Part shown: piece by piece, positions 1 through 6,233 of the stretch
Position numbering within the stretch: the first letter of the stretch is position 1
How the letters are laid out: each line of letters opens with the position of its first letter
NCBI GenBank assembly: GCA_946536315.1
Contig: CAMNEH010000014.1
Span: 1 to 38,716 of the forward strand
From: an uncultured Clostridia bacterium
GTDB taxonomy: Bacteria > Bacillota > Clostridia > Christensenellales > Aristaeellaceae
Direction: 5' to 3'
Length of the DNA: 38,716 nucleotides
Notes under the pieces: generated by a model
What the model was told of the DNA's origin: nothing
What the model saw: the letters and a program-made list of their open reading frames with translations, nothing else
The model's database searches: none
Made by a program: the position numbers and the translations under genes

Positions 1-18
1 CCGCATGAGCGGTGGTGT

Positions 19-51
19 GGGAGGACGGGGGTTAGTCACCCCCTCCTACCC
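19..51. repeat. Long imperfect hairpin at the left edge
   Basis: GGG (19-21), AGGA (22-25) and GGGGGT (27-32) pair with ACCCCC (38-43), TCCT (44-47) and CCC (49-51), leaving a 5-base loop and single bulges at C26 and A48. No T-tract follows, so it is not a standard terminator. It may be the end of an upstream transcript or a copy of a dispersed intergenic repeat; the latter is only a suspicion. The rest of 1-120 shows nothing else I can name. Confidence 0.5.
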
Positions 52-121
52 GATTCTGCCATTGATGGAAGATTCGGTCACCCTGACAGGCGGAAATCTG
101 AGAGGATGGATTTCAGACAGG

Positions 122-150
122 TTGACATTTCTCAAAAAATATGTTATAAA
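122..150 (+). promoter_or_regulatory. SigA-type promoter of the tRNA-Arg gene
   Basis: A perfect -35 TTGACA (122-127) and a -10 TATAAA (145-150) are separated by exactly 17 bases, about 30 bases ahead of the tRNA. Transcription would start near 157, inside a perfect 7-bp inverted repeat (156-162 with 166-172, loop GAT). Confidence 0.8.
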
Positions 151-178
151 TACTATGCAGTCGATGACTGCATGATTT

Positions 179-255
179 GCGCCCGTAGCTCAGTTGGATA
201 GAGTGTCAGACTCCGACTCTGAAGGCCATGCGTTCGAATCGCACCGGGCGTACCA
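179..255 (+). tRNA. tRNA-Arg (anticodon CCG)
   Basis: The 77-base cloverleaf folds fully. The acceptor stem GCGCCCG (179-185) pairs with CGGGCGT (245-251) including a terminal G-U pair, the D stem is GCTC/GAGT, and the anticodon stem TCAGA/TCTGA encloses loop CTCCGAC with anticodon CCG at 213-215. The T loop is TTCGAAT, the discriminator is A252, and CCA is encoded at 253-255. It reads the arginine codon CGG, which is frequent in this GC-rich sequence. It has its own promoter and terminator. Its 3' end faces an integrase remnant, so it probably served as an attachment site. Confidence 0.95.
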
Positions 256-260
256 CACAA

Positions 261-300
261 AAAGCCTTGATTCTGCAAAGAGAATCGAGGCTTTCTTTTT
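261..300 (+). terminator. Rho-independent terminator of tRNA-Arg
   Basis: A 14-bp stem (261-274 with 281-294, one T-G wobble) with a 6-base loop is followed by CTTTTT at 295-300. It lies 5 bases after the tRNA CCA end. Confidence 0.9.
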
Positions 301-357
301 ATGCTTGTAAGGGCTATTTTGGGGGCATTTGGGTACTATTCTGGGCACTACAGCCCC

Positions 358-585
358 TTATTTCGCATCTTTCCGGGCATTGTCGAGGTCGCTTGCGATG
401 GCTTCCGTGGCGCGTGTATTGGCATCCATGAAAGCGTGGGCCTATATGTTCAGCGTGATCGAGGTCTGGGCGTGACCGAGGCGGGCCGCAACGTCACGGA
501 CATTCAGCCCCTGAGCAATCATGATCGTGGCTGCGGTGTGTCGGATAATGGGGCGGAGGATATACCGCTTCACGATCTTCTGATA
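358..585 (-). pseudogene. Decayed tyrosine recombinase (integrase) C-terminus
   Basis: On the minus strand the frame reads a typical integrase C-terminal core: RHTAATIMIAQG, then RDVAARLGHAQTS, then NI-stop-AHAF, MDANTRATEA, ending at TAA 358-360. In the family the residue between NI and AHAF is the catalytic tyrosine; here it is TAG (plus-strand CTA at 442-444). The HxxR box is also damaged: the histidine position (550-552) is proline. Sequence further upstream, to about 820, stays open but matches no integrase core that I can recognise. The remnant points at the tRNA-Arg 3' end, the usual position of int beside an att site. It is certainly non-functional as a recombinase. The family call rests on motif recognition only. 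Confidence 0.8.
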
Positions 586-728
586 CGCACCGGTTCTCTC
601 GCCAGGGCGCCATGCTTCCGCACAAGCCACCTTTTTTTCGGTATGGCTCTTTGCAAACCCAGCTTTTCGCATTATAATAGCAAGGACATCTTTTTCGACG
701 CGGGAGCGGGGAATCCTTGCGCTGCAGA

Positions 729-865
729 ATGGCGGACACCGTTGACCGCACAGACGCGCATATCGTGCTGGAGGGACGCCCGTCAGCCGGCAGGTGCAGC
801 TGAATGATCTGCGGGCCGGCACGGAGCAGGCGGTGTTGGTGGGCCAGCCGCTGAATGGAGGCTGA
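729..865 (+). pseudogene. Possible frameshifted 3' remnant of an unknown gene
   Basis: Two short stretches in different frames look protein-like: one from ATG 729 (ADTVDRTDAHIVLEGRP) and one ending at TGA 863-865 (RQVQLNDLRAGTEQAV). They would be continuous if one base were restored near 777-780. The end lies only 5 bases before the next gene's start and holds that gene's ribosome binding site, as expected if it is the stump of the gene that once preceded it in an operon. I cannot name a family, and the call is weak. Between about 586 and 728 I see nothing else. Confidence 0.2.
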
Positions 866-870
866 GACGG

Positions 871-1635
871 ATGACGAAAAGCAGGCTGTATCTCGCGCTG
901 CAGGCCGCGGTCTGTGTCGCGCTGGTGGCGTGGCTGTCCATCGCGGCGGTCGGGATCTTACAGGAGGGCTCGGCCCGCAAGGCGGAGCATCCCATGGAGA
1001 GCGTTTATACGCCGGAGGCAATCGCCAAAAGGTTCGCGCCCATCGCGCCGCTGCTCTTTACGGGTGTGGGCTTGCTGATCGCCGGCCTTGTGCTGGGCGT
1101 GAAGGATAAAAGCGCCGAAACACCCGTGAAGGATGCGGAGCTCCTGCGCGATCAGCTGGTTTCCCGCGTCGCGCAGCCCTCCGCGGTCATGGTCGCGGAG
1201 CGGCAGAAGCAAAACAGACTGCGGTGGACCGGGTGGGGCCTGTTTGCGCTGTGCATGGCCCCTGTTTTCGTGTATCTGCTGAATCCGGCCCACTTCCCGG
1301 AAAACGATTTGGAGGGCATGCTGGATGCGCTGCTGCGGGTTTTGCTGCCCTGGACCCTGGTGGGGCTTGGCGCGCTCACCGTGACATCGGCCCTGCAGGA
1401 AAAAAGCGTCCTGCGGGAGACGAGAGCGGCCCTGGATCGGCTGAAGGAAGAGCCATCTGAAGGCATCGCGGCCGGACCGAAGCCTGCCGAACCGCCGAAA
1501 AAAACGGCGACACTGCAAATCATCCTCATCGCCGCGGCCGGTATTCTCATCATGGCGGGAATCCTCAATGGCAGCGCGCTGGATGTACTCTATAAAGCAA
1601 TCACGATCTGTACGGAGTGTATCGGCCTTGGATAA
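871..1635 (+). CDS. Multi-spanning membrane protein with C-terminal CXXC tail (CD1871A-like)
   Basis: The protein has 254 aa with about five hydrophobic segments, near residues 7-29, 60-77, 115-136, 153-175 and 213-235. The last residues read TICTECIGLG, placing a CXXC pair (C247, C250) just after the final helix. This tail resembles the small clostridial CXXC proteins called the CD1871A family, which are usually only about 40-50 aa; here it ends a much longer protein. GGAGG at 857-861 sits 9 bases before ATG 871. The gene overlaps the next one by 8 bases, and that gene encodes membrane iron-sulfur centres plus a thioredoxin. The likely role is to pass electrons or disulfides across or at the membrane with that partner. 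The role is inferred and the tail motif is seen. It is not a recognised CcdA or DsbD. Confidence 0.65.
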   Translation: MTKSRLYLALQAAVCVALVAWLSIAAVGILQEGSARKAEHPMESVYTPEAIAKRFAPIAPLLFTGVGLLIAGLVLGVKDKSAETPVKDAELLRDQLVSRVAQPSAVMVAERQKQNRLRWTGWGLFALCMAPVFVYLLNPAHFPENDLEGMLDALLRVLLPWTLVGLGALTVTSALQEKSVLRETRAALDRLKEEPSEGIAAGPKPAEPPKKTATLQIILIAAAGILIMAGILNGSALDVLYKAITICTECIGLG

Positions 1636-3241
1636 ATTGAAAAAAGCCAGCTGGTGGCAGGAGCACAGGCCGACCACGCGGAGGCTCGCGCAATGGTATT
1701 CCGCGCTCCTGCACAATGCCTGCGTCAAAGGCTTTATTGAGGGGAAAATCTATACGGGCAACGCGAAAATCGTCTGTACCCCCGGGTTCAACTGCTATTC
1801 CTGCCCCGGCGCGGTCGGCGCTTGCCCACTGGGCGCCATTCAGAACGCGCTGGCTTCCGCAGGACATCGCTCCGGCTGGTACGTGCTGGGGATTCTGCTG
1901 CTCTACGGCGTGATTCTGGGCAGAACGATCTGCGGCTGGCTGTGCCCGCTGGGCCTGATTCAGGAGCTGCTGCACAAGATCCCGACGCCGAAGCTGAAAA
2001 AGAGCCGCCTGACCCGGGCGCTTTCATGGCTGAAATACGTAATCCTGGCCGTGTTCGTGACGGCCATTCCCCTGTGGTACGGCCTGCGGTACCAGATTCC
2101 CCTCCCCGCCTTCTGTAAGTACATCTGTCCGGCTGGCACCCTGGAGGGGGCGATCGGCCATCTCGCTCATCCGGTCAACGCTTCCTACTACAGCATGCTG
2201 GGCATCCTGTTCACCCGCAAGTACGTCGTCATGCTGGTGACCGGCCTGGCATGCGTGTTCTGCTATCGCAGCTTTTGCCGCTTTATCTGCCCGCTGGGGG
2301 CGATATACGGCCTTTTCAGCCGCTTCAGCGTGACAGGCGTCAAGGTGGACACCGGCCGCTGCAATCACTGCGGCGCGTGCGTGCGGCATTGCGGCATGGA
2401 CGTGCGGCGCGTAGGCGACCACGAGTGCATCCACTGTGGCAAGTGCATGGAAGCATGCGGCCAGGGCGCCATTTCCATCAAAGCGGGAGCCATCACCTTG
2501 AAGGCCCCGGCAATGGGCTGCGCGGGCGACACTCCCGATGCGCCGGCCCGCCGCCGGAGGTGGAGACAGATTCTTGGAGGCGCGGCGCTGGCGGTATTGT
2601 GTTTCGCCCTCGTATGGTTCAATTTCCTGGATCCGGCAGTCAGGAGCGAGGAAAAACAGAGCCAGAACACCGATGCGGTCGTGACCGAAGCCCCTGGCGG
2701 GACCGAAGCGCCCACTGTAAGCGCCATCCCCGCCATGATCAAAATGCCAGTTGTCACCGAGGCGCCCACGATGGCGGAGGCGTCTCCCCCGGCCGCCATT
2801 CATAATGAAGCGCCGGTCGGGCACGAGGTGGGTCAGCAGCTGGAAGACTTCACGCTGCAGTGCTATGACGGATCCGCGTTTCATTTGGCGGAAACGCGCG
2901 GCAAGATCGTCTTCATCAACCTCTGGGCGACCTACTGCACGCCCTGCGTGCATGAGCTGCCCTATTTCAGCGCGCTGTATGCGGCCCATCAGGACGACAT
3001 GGCCGTGATCGCCGTTCATTCCAGGCTGGTCACGCTGGACCCGGTCGCTTTCCTGGCCGACAAAGGTCTCGCGATGCCCTTCGCCACAGACACCGACGGC
3101 ACAGTCAACCGGATCGTTGGCGGCACCGGCACACTGCCGCAAACCATCGTGCTGAACCGGAAGGGCGAGGTCATTTACAACCAGATCGGCTCCGTGACCG
3201 GGGAGATGCTGGCGGCGCTGTATGCCGAGGCGGACAGATAA
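1628..3241 (+). CDS. Fused NapH-like 4Fe-4S membrane protein and TlpA-like thioredoxin
   Basis: I chose the TTG start at 1628 (GGAG at 1614-1617, spacing 10) because an upstream ATG at 1568 lies deep inside the previous gene; this gives 537 aa. Residues 1-230 contain several membrane helices and cysteine boxes of the NapH/NosR/RdxA-type polyferredoxin family (NCYSCPGAVGACPLG, CGWLCPLG, CKYICPAG, CRFICPLG). Two CX2CX2CX3C ferredoxin clusters follow (C245-C255 and C267-C277). After another helix (about 313-330) and a spacer rich in Ala, Pro, Thr and Glu comes a thioredoxin-fold domain from about residue 399, with active site CTPC (C437, C440) and cis-Pro motif LPQT. The most likely role is to move electrons from cytoplasmic donors through membrane iron-sulfur centres to an extracytoplasmic dithiol. 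In most genomes I know of, these two parts are separate genes. Confidence 0.8.
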   Translation: MDKLKKASWWQEHRPTTRRLAQWYSALLHNACVKGFIEGKIYTGNAKIVCTPGFNCYSCPGAVGACPLGAIQNALASAGHRSGWYVLGILLLYGVILGRTICGWLCPLGLIQELLHKIPTPKLKKSRLTRALSWLKYVILAVFVTAIPLWYGLRYQIPLPAFCKYICPAGTLEGAIGHLAHPVNASYYSMLGILFTRKYVVMLVTGLACVFCYRSFCRFICPLGAIYGLFSRFSVTGVKVDTGRCNHCGACVRHCGMDVRRVGDHECIHCGKCMEACGQGAISIKAGAITLKAPAMGCAGDTPDAPARRRRWRQILGGAALAVLCFALVWFNFLDPAVRSEEKQSQNTDAVVTEAPGGTEAPTVSAIPAMIKMPVVTEAPTMAEASPPAAIHNEAPVGHEVGQQLEDFTLQCYDGSAFHLAETRGKIVFINLWATYCTPCVHELPYFSALYAAHQDDMAVIAVHSRLVTLDPVAFLADKGLAMPFATDTDGTVNRIVGGTGTLPQTIVLNRKGEVIYNQIGSVTGEMLAALYAEADR

Positions 3242-3248
3242 CGGGAAT

Positions 3249-3276
3249 TGCATTTTCTGCGCATTGATGATAGAAT
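3249..3276 (+). promoter_or_regulatory. Candidate promoter of the GPH symporter
   Basis: TTGCAT (3249-3254) and TAGAAT (3271-3276) are 16 bases apart. A perfect TATAAT also occurs at 3290-3295, but its best -35 (TTGATG, 3264-3269) is 20 bases away. Either could start transcription of the gene at 3351. Confidence 0.4.
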
Positions 3277-3350
3277 GATAGCGATTGGATATAATCACTG
3301 AACGCATCCGCATATCCATCAAATCATCATCTGGAGGGGGAATCATTGAT

Positions 3351-4724
3351 ATGCAACTGACCTTTGGCAAAAAACTGGCCTATGGGATCGGCGCTGTCGG
3401 CAAGGACATGGTCTATGCGCTGTCAGCCAACTATGTCATGTATTATTATCAGGACATTCTCGGCCTTTCTCCGACCTTCGTCGGGCTGATTCTGATGATC
3501 GCTCGCGTATTTGACGCGCTGAATGACCCTTTCATGGGCATTCTTGTCGCGAAAACGAAGTCCCGCTTCGGCCGGTTCAGGCCCTGGCTGTTCACCGGCA
3601 CTGTTCTCAACGCGTTCGTCCTGTACGCGCTGTTCGCGGCGCCGGTGATGGAAAGCGCGCAGATGATGGTTTACTTCAGCGTGGTATATATTCTCTGGGG
3701 CGTGACCTACACGATGATGGACATTCCCTACTGGTCCATGATTCCCGCTGTCACGACGACCCCGAAGGATCGTGAAAACCTTTCGGTGGTCGGCCGCACC
3801 TGTGCGGGGATCGGCTCTGCGCTGATCGCCATGGGCACCATGCTGCTGGTGGGGATGCTCGGCGGAGACAGCGAGCGGAACGGCTTCCGTTCGGTCGCGC
3901 TCATCGTATCGGTGATTTTCGTGGTGACCGAGGTCATCTGCTGTCTGTTCATGAAGGAGCGCCCGGTTTCCGACACGAATACCGTGACCGTCAAGGAGAT
4001 GTTCCGTGCCCTGTTCAGGAACGATCAGGCGCTGGTCGTCGTATCCACCATCGTGCTGATCAACAGGGCGCTTTCCCTGACGAGCAACTTCATCATTTAT
4101 TTCTTCAAGTACGACTTCGGCGGCGAAGGCTGGAAGGGGACTTATACCCTGTTCAGCACCGTGGGCGGCGCGTTCCAGATTCTGGGCATGATGCTGGTAT
4201 ATCCGCTGCTGCGCGGCAGAAAGATGGCCAATGAGCAGATCTTTCGGTTGACCTGCGTTACGGCGATTTGCGCGTATCTGATCCTGCTCGCGCTGTGCCT
4301 GACCGGGTTTACGCACAATCTGATCGTTCTGTGTATTCCCGGCGCGCTGGTTTTCATGGCCAACGGCATTCTGTCCGTGCTGACGACCGTATTTCTTTCC
4401 TCTTCCGTCGATTACGGCGAAATCAAGTCCGGCCGGCGGGAGGAAAGCGTCATTTTCTCAATGCAGACCTTTGTGGTCAAAGCGGCATCCGGCCTGGCCG
4501 TGTTTATGACCGGCGTCGGCCTCGACCTGATCGGGCTGCAAGGGAATACGGATGAGACTGGACCGATCGTACAGCAGTCCGTACAGACCCTGACGGGTCT
4601 TCGGCTGCTGATGACCGTGCTGCCGATCCTCGGGCTGATCCTCGCGCTGGTCTTTTTCGTCCGCAGGTTCCGGCTGACTGACGACTATGCGCTGGAAATG
4701 AACCGTCAGCTGCACAAGCAGTGA
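3351..4724 (+). CDS. GPH-family (MelB/UidB-like) sugar:cation symporter
   Basis: The protein has 457 aa and about 12 membrane helices. Family signatures are visible: the N-terminal start KLAYGIGAVGKD, the loop after helix 2 with FDALNDPFMG and RFGRFRPW, and the central YGEIKSGRREESV. Members bring glycosides, pentosides or hexuronides into the cell with Na+ or H+. I chose ATG 3351 over an in-frame ATG at 3285 because GGAGGGGG (3333-3340) lies 10 bases before it and the family's N-terminus begins there. It is monocistronic and stands about 10 kb from the glycan locus, so its substrate cannot be guessed from context. A perfect hairpin follows the stop. Confidence 0.88.
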   Translation: MQLTFGKKLAYGIGAVGKDMVYALSANYVMYYYQDILGLSPTFVGLILMIARVFDALNDPFMGILVAKTKSRFGRFRPWLFTGTVLNAFVLYALFAAPVMESAQMMVYFSVVYILWGVTYTMMDIPYWSMIPAVTTTPKDRENLSVVGRTCAGIGSALIAMGTMLLVGMLGGDSERNGFRSVALIVSVIFVVTEVICCLFMKERPVSDTNTVTVKEMFRALFRNDQALVVVSTIVLINRALSLTSNFIIYFFKYDFGGEGWKGTYTLFSTVGGAFQILGMMLVYPLLRGRKMANEQIFRLTCVTAICAYLILLALCLTGFTHNLIVLCIPGALVFMANGILSVLTTVFLSSSVDYGEIKSGRREESVIFSMQTFVVKAASGLAVFMTGVGLDLIGLQGNTDETGPIVQQSVQTLTGLRLLMTVLPILGLILALVFFVRRFRLTDDYALEMNRQLHKQ

Positions 4725-4734
4725 TTCTCGCAAC

Positions 4735-4772
4735 AAGGCCCGCCGCCGGACCAGCTTCCGGCGGCGGGCCTT
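4735..4772. terminator. Convergent GC-rich hairpin
   Basis: A perfect 16-bp stem (4735-4750 with 4757-4772, loop CCAGCT) lies between two convergent genes. No T-tract follows on either strand, so its strength as an intrinsic terminator is uncertain, but its place fits a bidirectional terminator. Confidence 0.55.
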
Positions 4773-4789
4773 GCTGCGCAGCGGCATAG

Positions 4790-6100
4790 TCAGCCGCCCA
4801 GCGTATAACGGCTGTCAGCGTCCATGGCGAACGGCAGCTCATAGAACGTCCGCAGCGCTTCGGTCATGTAGGCGAGGTCACGGACACCGGCTGTTTCGTA
4901 GGACGAATGCATGGCGAGCTGCGCCAGTCCGATATCCACCGTCGGCATGGAGGCATGTGTGTTGGCGATATTGCCCAGCGTACTGCCGCCGAGGATATCC
5001 GACCGATTGGCAAAGTGCTGGCAGGGGACATTTGCCCGCGCGCAGATCTCTGTCATGATGGCCGAGGACAGGCCGTCCGTGGTATATTTCTGATTGGCGC
5101 TGTGCTTGATCACGACACCGCCGTTCATATAGACGCGGTTCTGCGCGTCGAACTTTTCCGGATGGTTGGGATGCAGCGCGTGCGCGTTATCGGCGGAGAT
5201 CATGAAGCTAGCGGCGATGGCGGCCAACGCTTCGCTGTGCGACATGCCGAGCGAATCACAAACGCGGCGCAGCGTGTCACTCAGCAGGGTCGAATCCGCT
5301 CCCTGACGGGATGTGGATCCCACCTCCTCATTGTCAAACAGGCAGAACACATTCGCCTGTGTGCACAACGGATGAGGCGCTGCAAAGGCATCGAGCGCGG
5401 TGAAGGCGCATTCCAGATCATCGATCCGGCCGATCGAGAAGTATTCTTCGGCAGCGCCCCATACGCTGCCCGGGACGCGGCTGTACAGGTAAAGATCGCT
5501 GCCCAACACCGCGTCGGGCGAAACCCCGGCGCGATCCGCCAATTCCCCCATCAAACGGCCCTGATCTGTCTGACTGCCGAACAGGGGCAGCATATCCTGC
5601 TGCGCGTTAAAGGCGTAGCCATCGTTCACTTCGCGGTTGAAGTGGATCGGCAGATTGGGAATGAGGACGGCGTCCCTGTTCAGGTCCACCAGGCGTGACG
5701 CCAGTCCGTTATCTGTCCGCACGATCAGCCTGCCCGCGACGGACAGCGGGCGGTCCAGCCAGGTGGACATGATCAGTCCTCCGTACTTCTCCACATTCAG
5801 TCGCAGATAGGGTCCGGACACGTCCTCTGCCTGCTCCTTCAGCTTCAATGTGGGCGAGTCCGCGTGCGCCGCGACCAGCCGGAACGATGACAGTCTGTCC
5901 TCCGGAAGCTCAAAGGCGATCAGCGCGGAACCATTGCGCGTCACATACCGCCTGTCGCCCGGCTTCAGGTTCCAGGCTTCTCCCTCATTCAGCGGTAAAT
6001 ATCCGGCGGCTGACAGCCTTTTTGCGGTCTCCTGCACCGCGTGGAAGGCCGTAGGCGAGGCATATACATAATCAAAAAAGCGTTGAACGTCCGTATACAT
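4790..6100 (-). CDS. apeB: M18-family aminopeptidase (aspartyl aminopeptidase-like)
   Basis: The protein has 436 aa, the usual length for bacterial M18 enzymes. Metal-site motifs are present in order: AAHADSPTLKLK (H79, D81), GRIDDLE (about 225-231), FDNEEVGSTSRQGADS (E258/E259) and SADNAHALHPNHP. M18 enzymes are cytosolic, two-zinc, usually dodecameric peptidases that remove acidic or other N-terminal residues from peptides. No signal peptide is seen. A strong ribosome binding site (AGGAGGGAG on the minus strand) precedes ATG, and a consensus promoter lies just upstream. It is divergent from the hybrid kinase gene. Confidence 0.93.
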   Translation of the reverse strand: MYTDVQRFFDYVYASPTAFHAVQETAKRLSAAGYLPLNEGEAWNLKPGDRRYVTRNGSALIAFELPEDRLSSFRLVAAHADSPTLKLKEQAEDVSGPYLRLNVEKYGGLIMSTWLDRPLSVAGRLIVRTDNGLASRLVDLNRDAVLIPNLPIHFNREVNDGYAFNAQQDMLPLFGSQTDQGRLMGELADRAGVSPDAVLGSDLYLYSRVPGSVWGAAEEYFSIGRIDDLECAFTALDAFAAPHPLCTQANVFCLFDNEEVGSTSRQGADSTLLSDTLRRVCDSLGMSHSEALAAIAASFMISADNAHALHPNHPEKFDAQNRVYMNGGVVIKHSANQKYTTDGLSSAIMTEICARANVPCQHFANRSDILGGSTLGNIANTHASMPTVDIGLAQLAMHSSYETAGVRDLAYMTEALRTFYELPFAMDADSRYTLGG

Positions 6101-6135
6101 GGCGCTCCCTCCTTCTGGTGGTTGGTCCGGATGGC

Positions 6136-6164
6136 ATTGTATATTTTTTGAGCAAAAACGTCAA
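6136..6164 (-). promoter_or_regulatory. SigA-type promoter of the M18 aminopeptidase
   Basis: On the minus strand TTGACG (6159-6164) and TACAAT (6136-6141) are exactly 17 bases apart, 36 bases before the ATG. Confidence 0.75.
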
Positions 6165-6171
6165 TAGGAAC

Positions 6172-6200
6172 TGGATAATGCGTACAGGATATGATATACT
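6172..6200 (+). promoter_or_regulatory. Candidate promoter of the hybrid histidine kinase
   Basis: TGGATA (6172-6177) and TATACT (6195-6200) are 17 bases apart, about 34 bases before the start codon. The -10 is good and the -35 is weak. It lies back to back with the aminopeptidase promoter. Confidence 0.5.
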
Positions 6201-6233
6201 GATTCCAGTGCGAAATGAAGGGAGCTGCCGGAA

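Noticed and set aside
2-175. A short frame open at the left edge and ending at TGA 173-175
   Set aside because: It runs through the hairpin and the tRNA promoter, and its product has no recognisable motif.
301-807. A 168-codon plus-strand frame after the tRNA terminator
   Set aside because: It is antisense to the integrase remnant, which has recognisable motifs; the plus-strand product resembles nothing I know.
958-1728. A 256-codon minus-strand frame
   Set aside because: It is a shadow of the CXXC membrane protein gene, whose hydrophobic segments and ribosome binding site support the plus strand.
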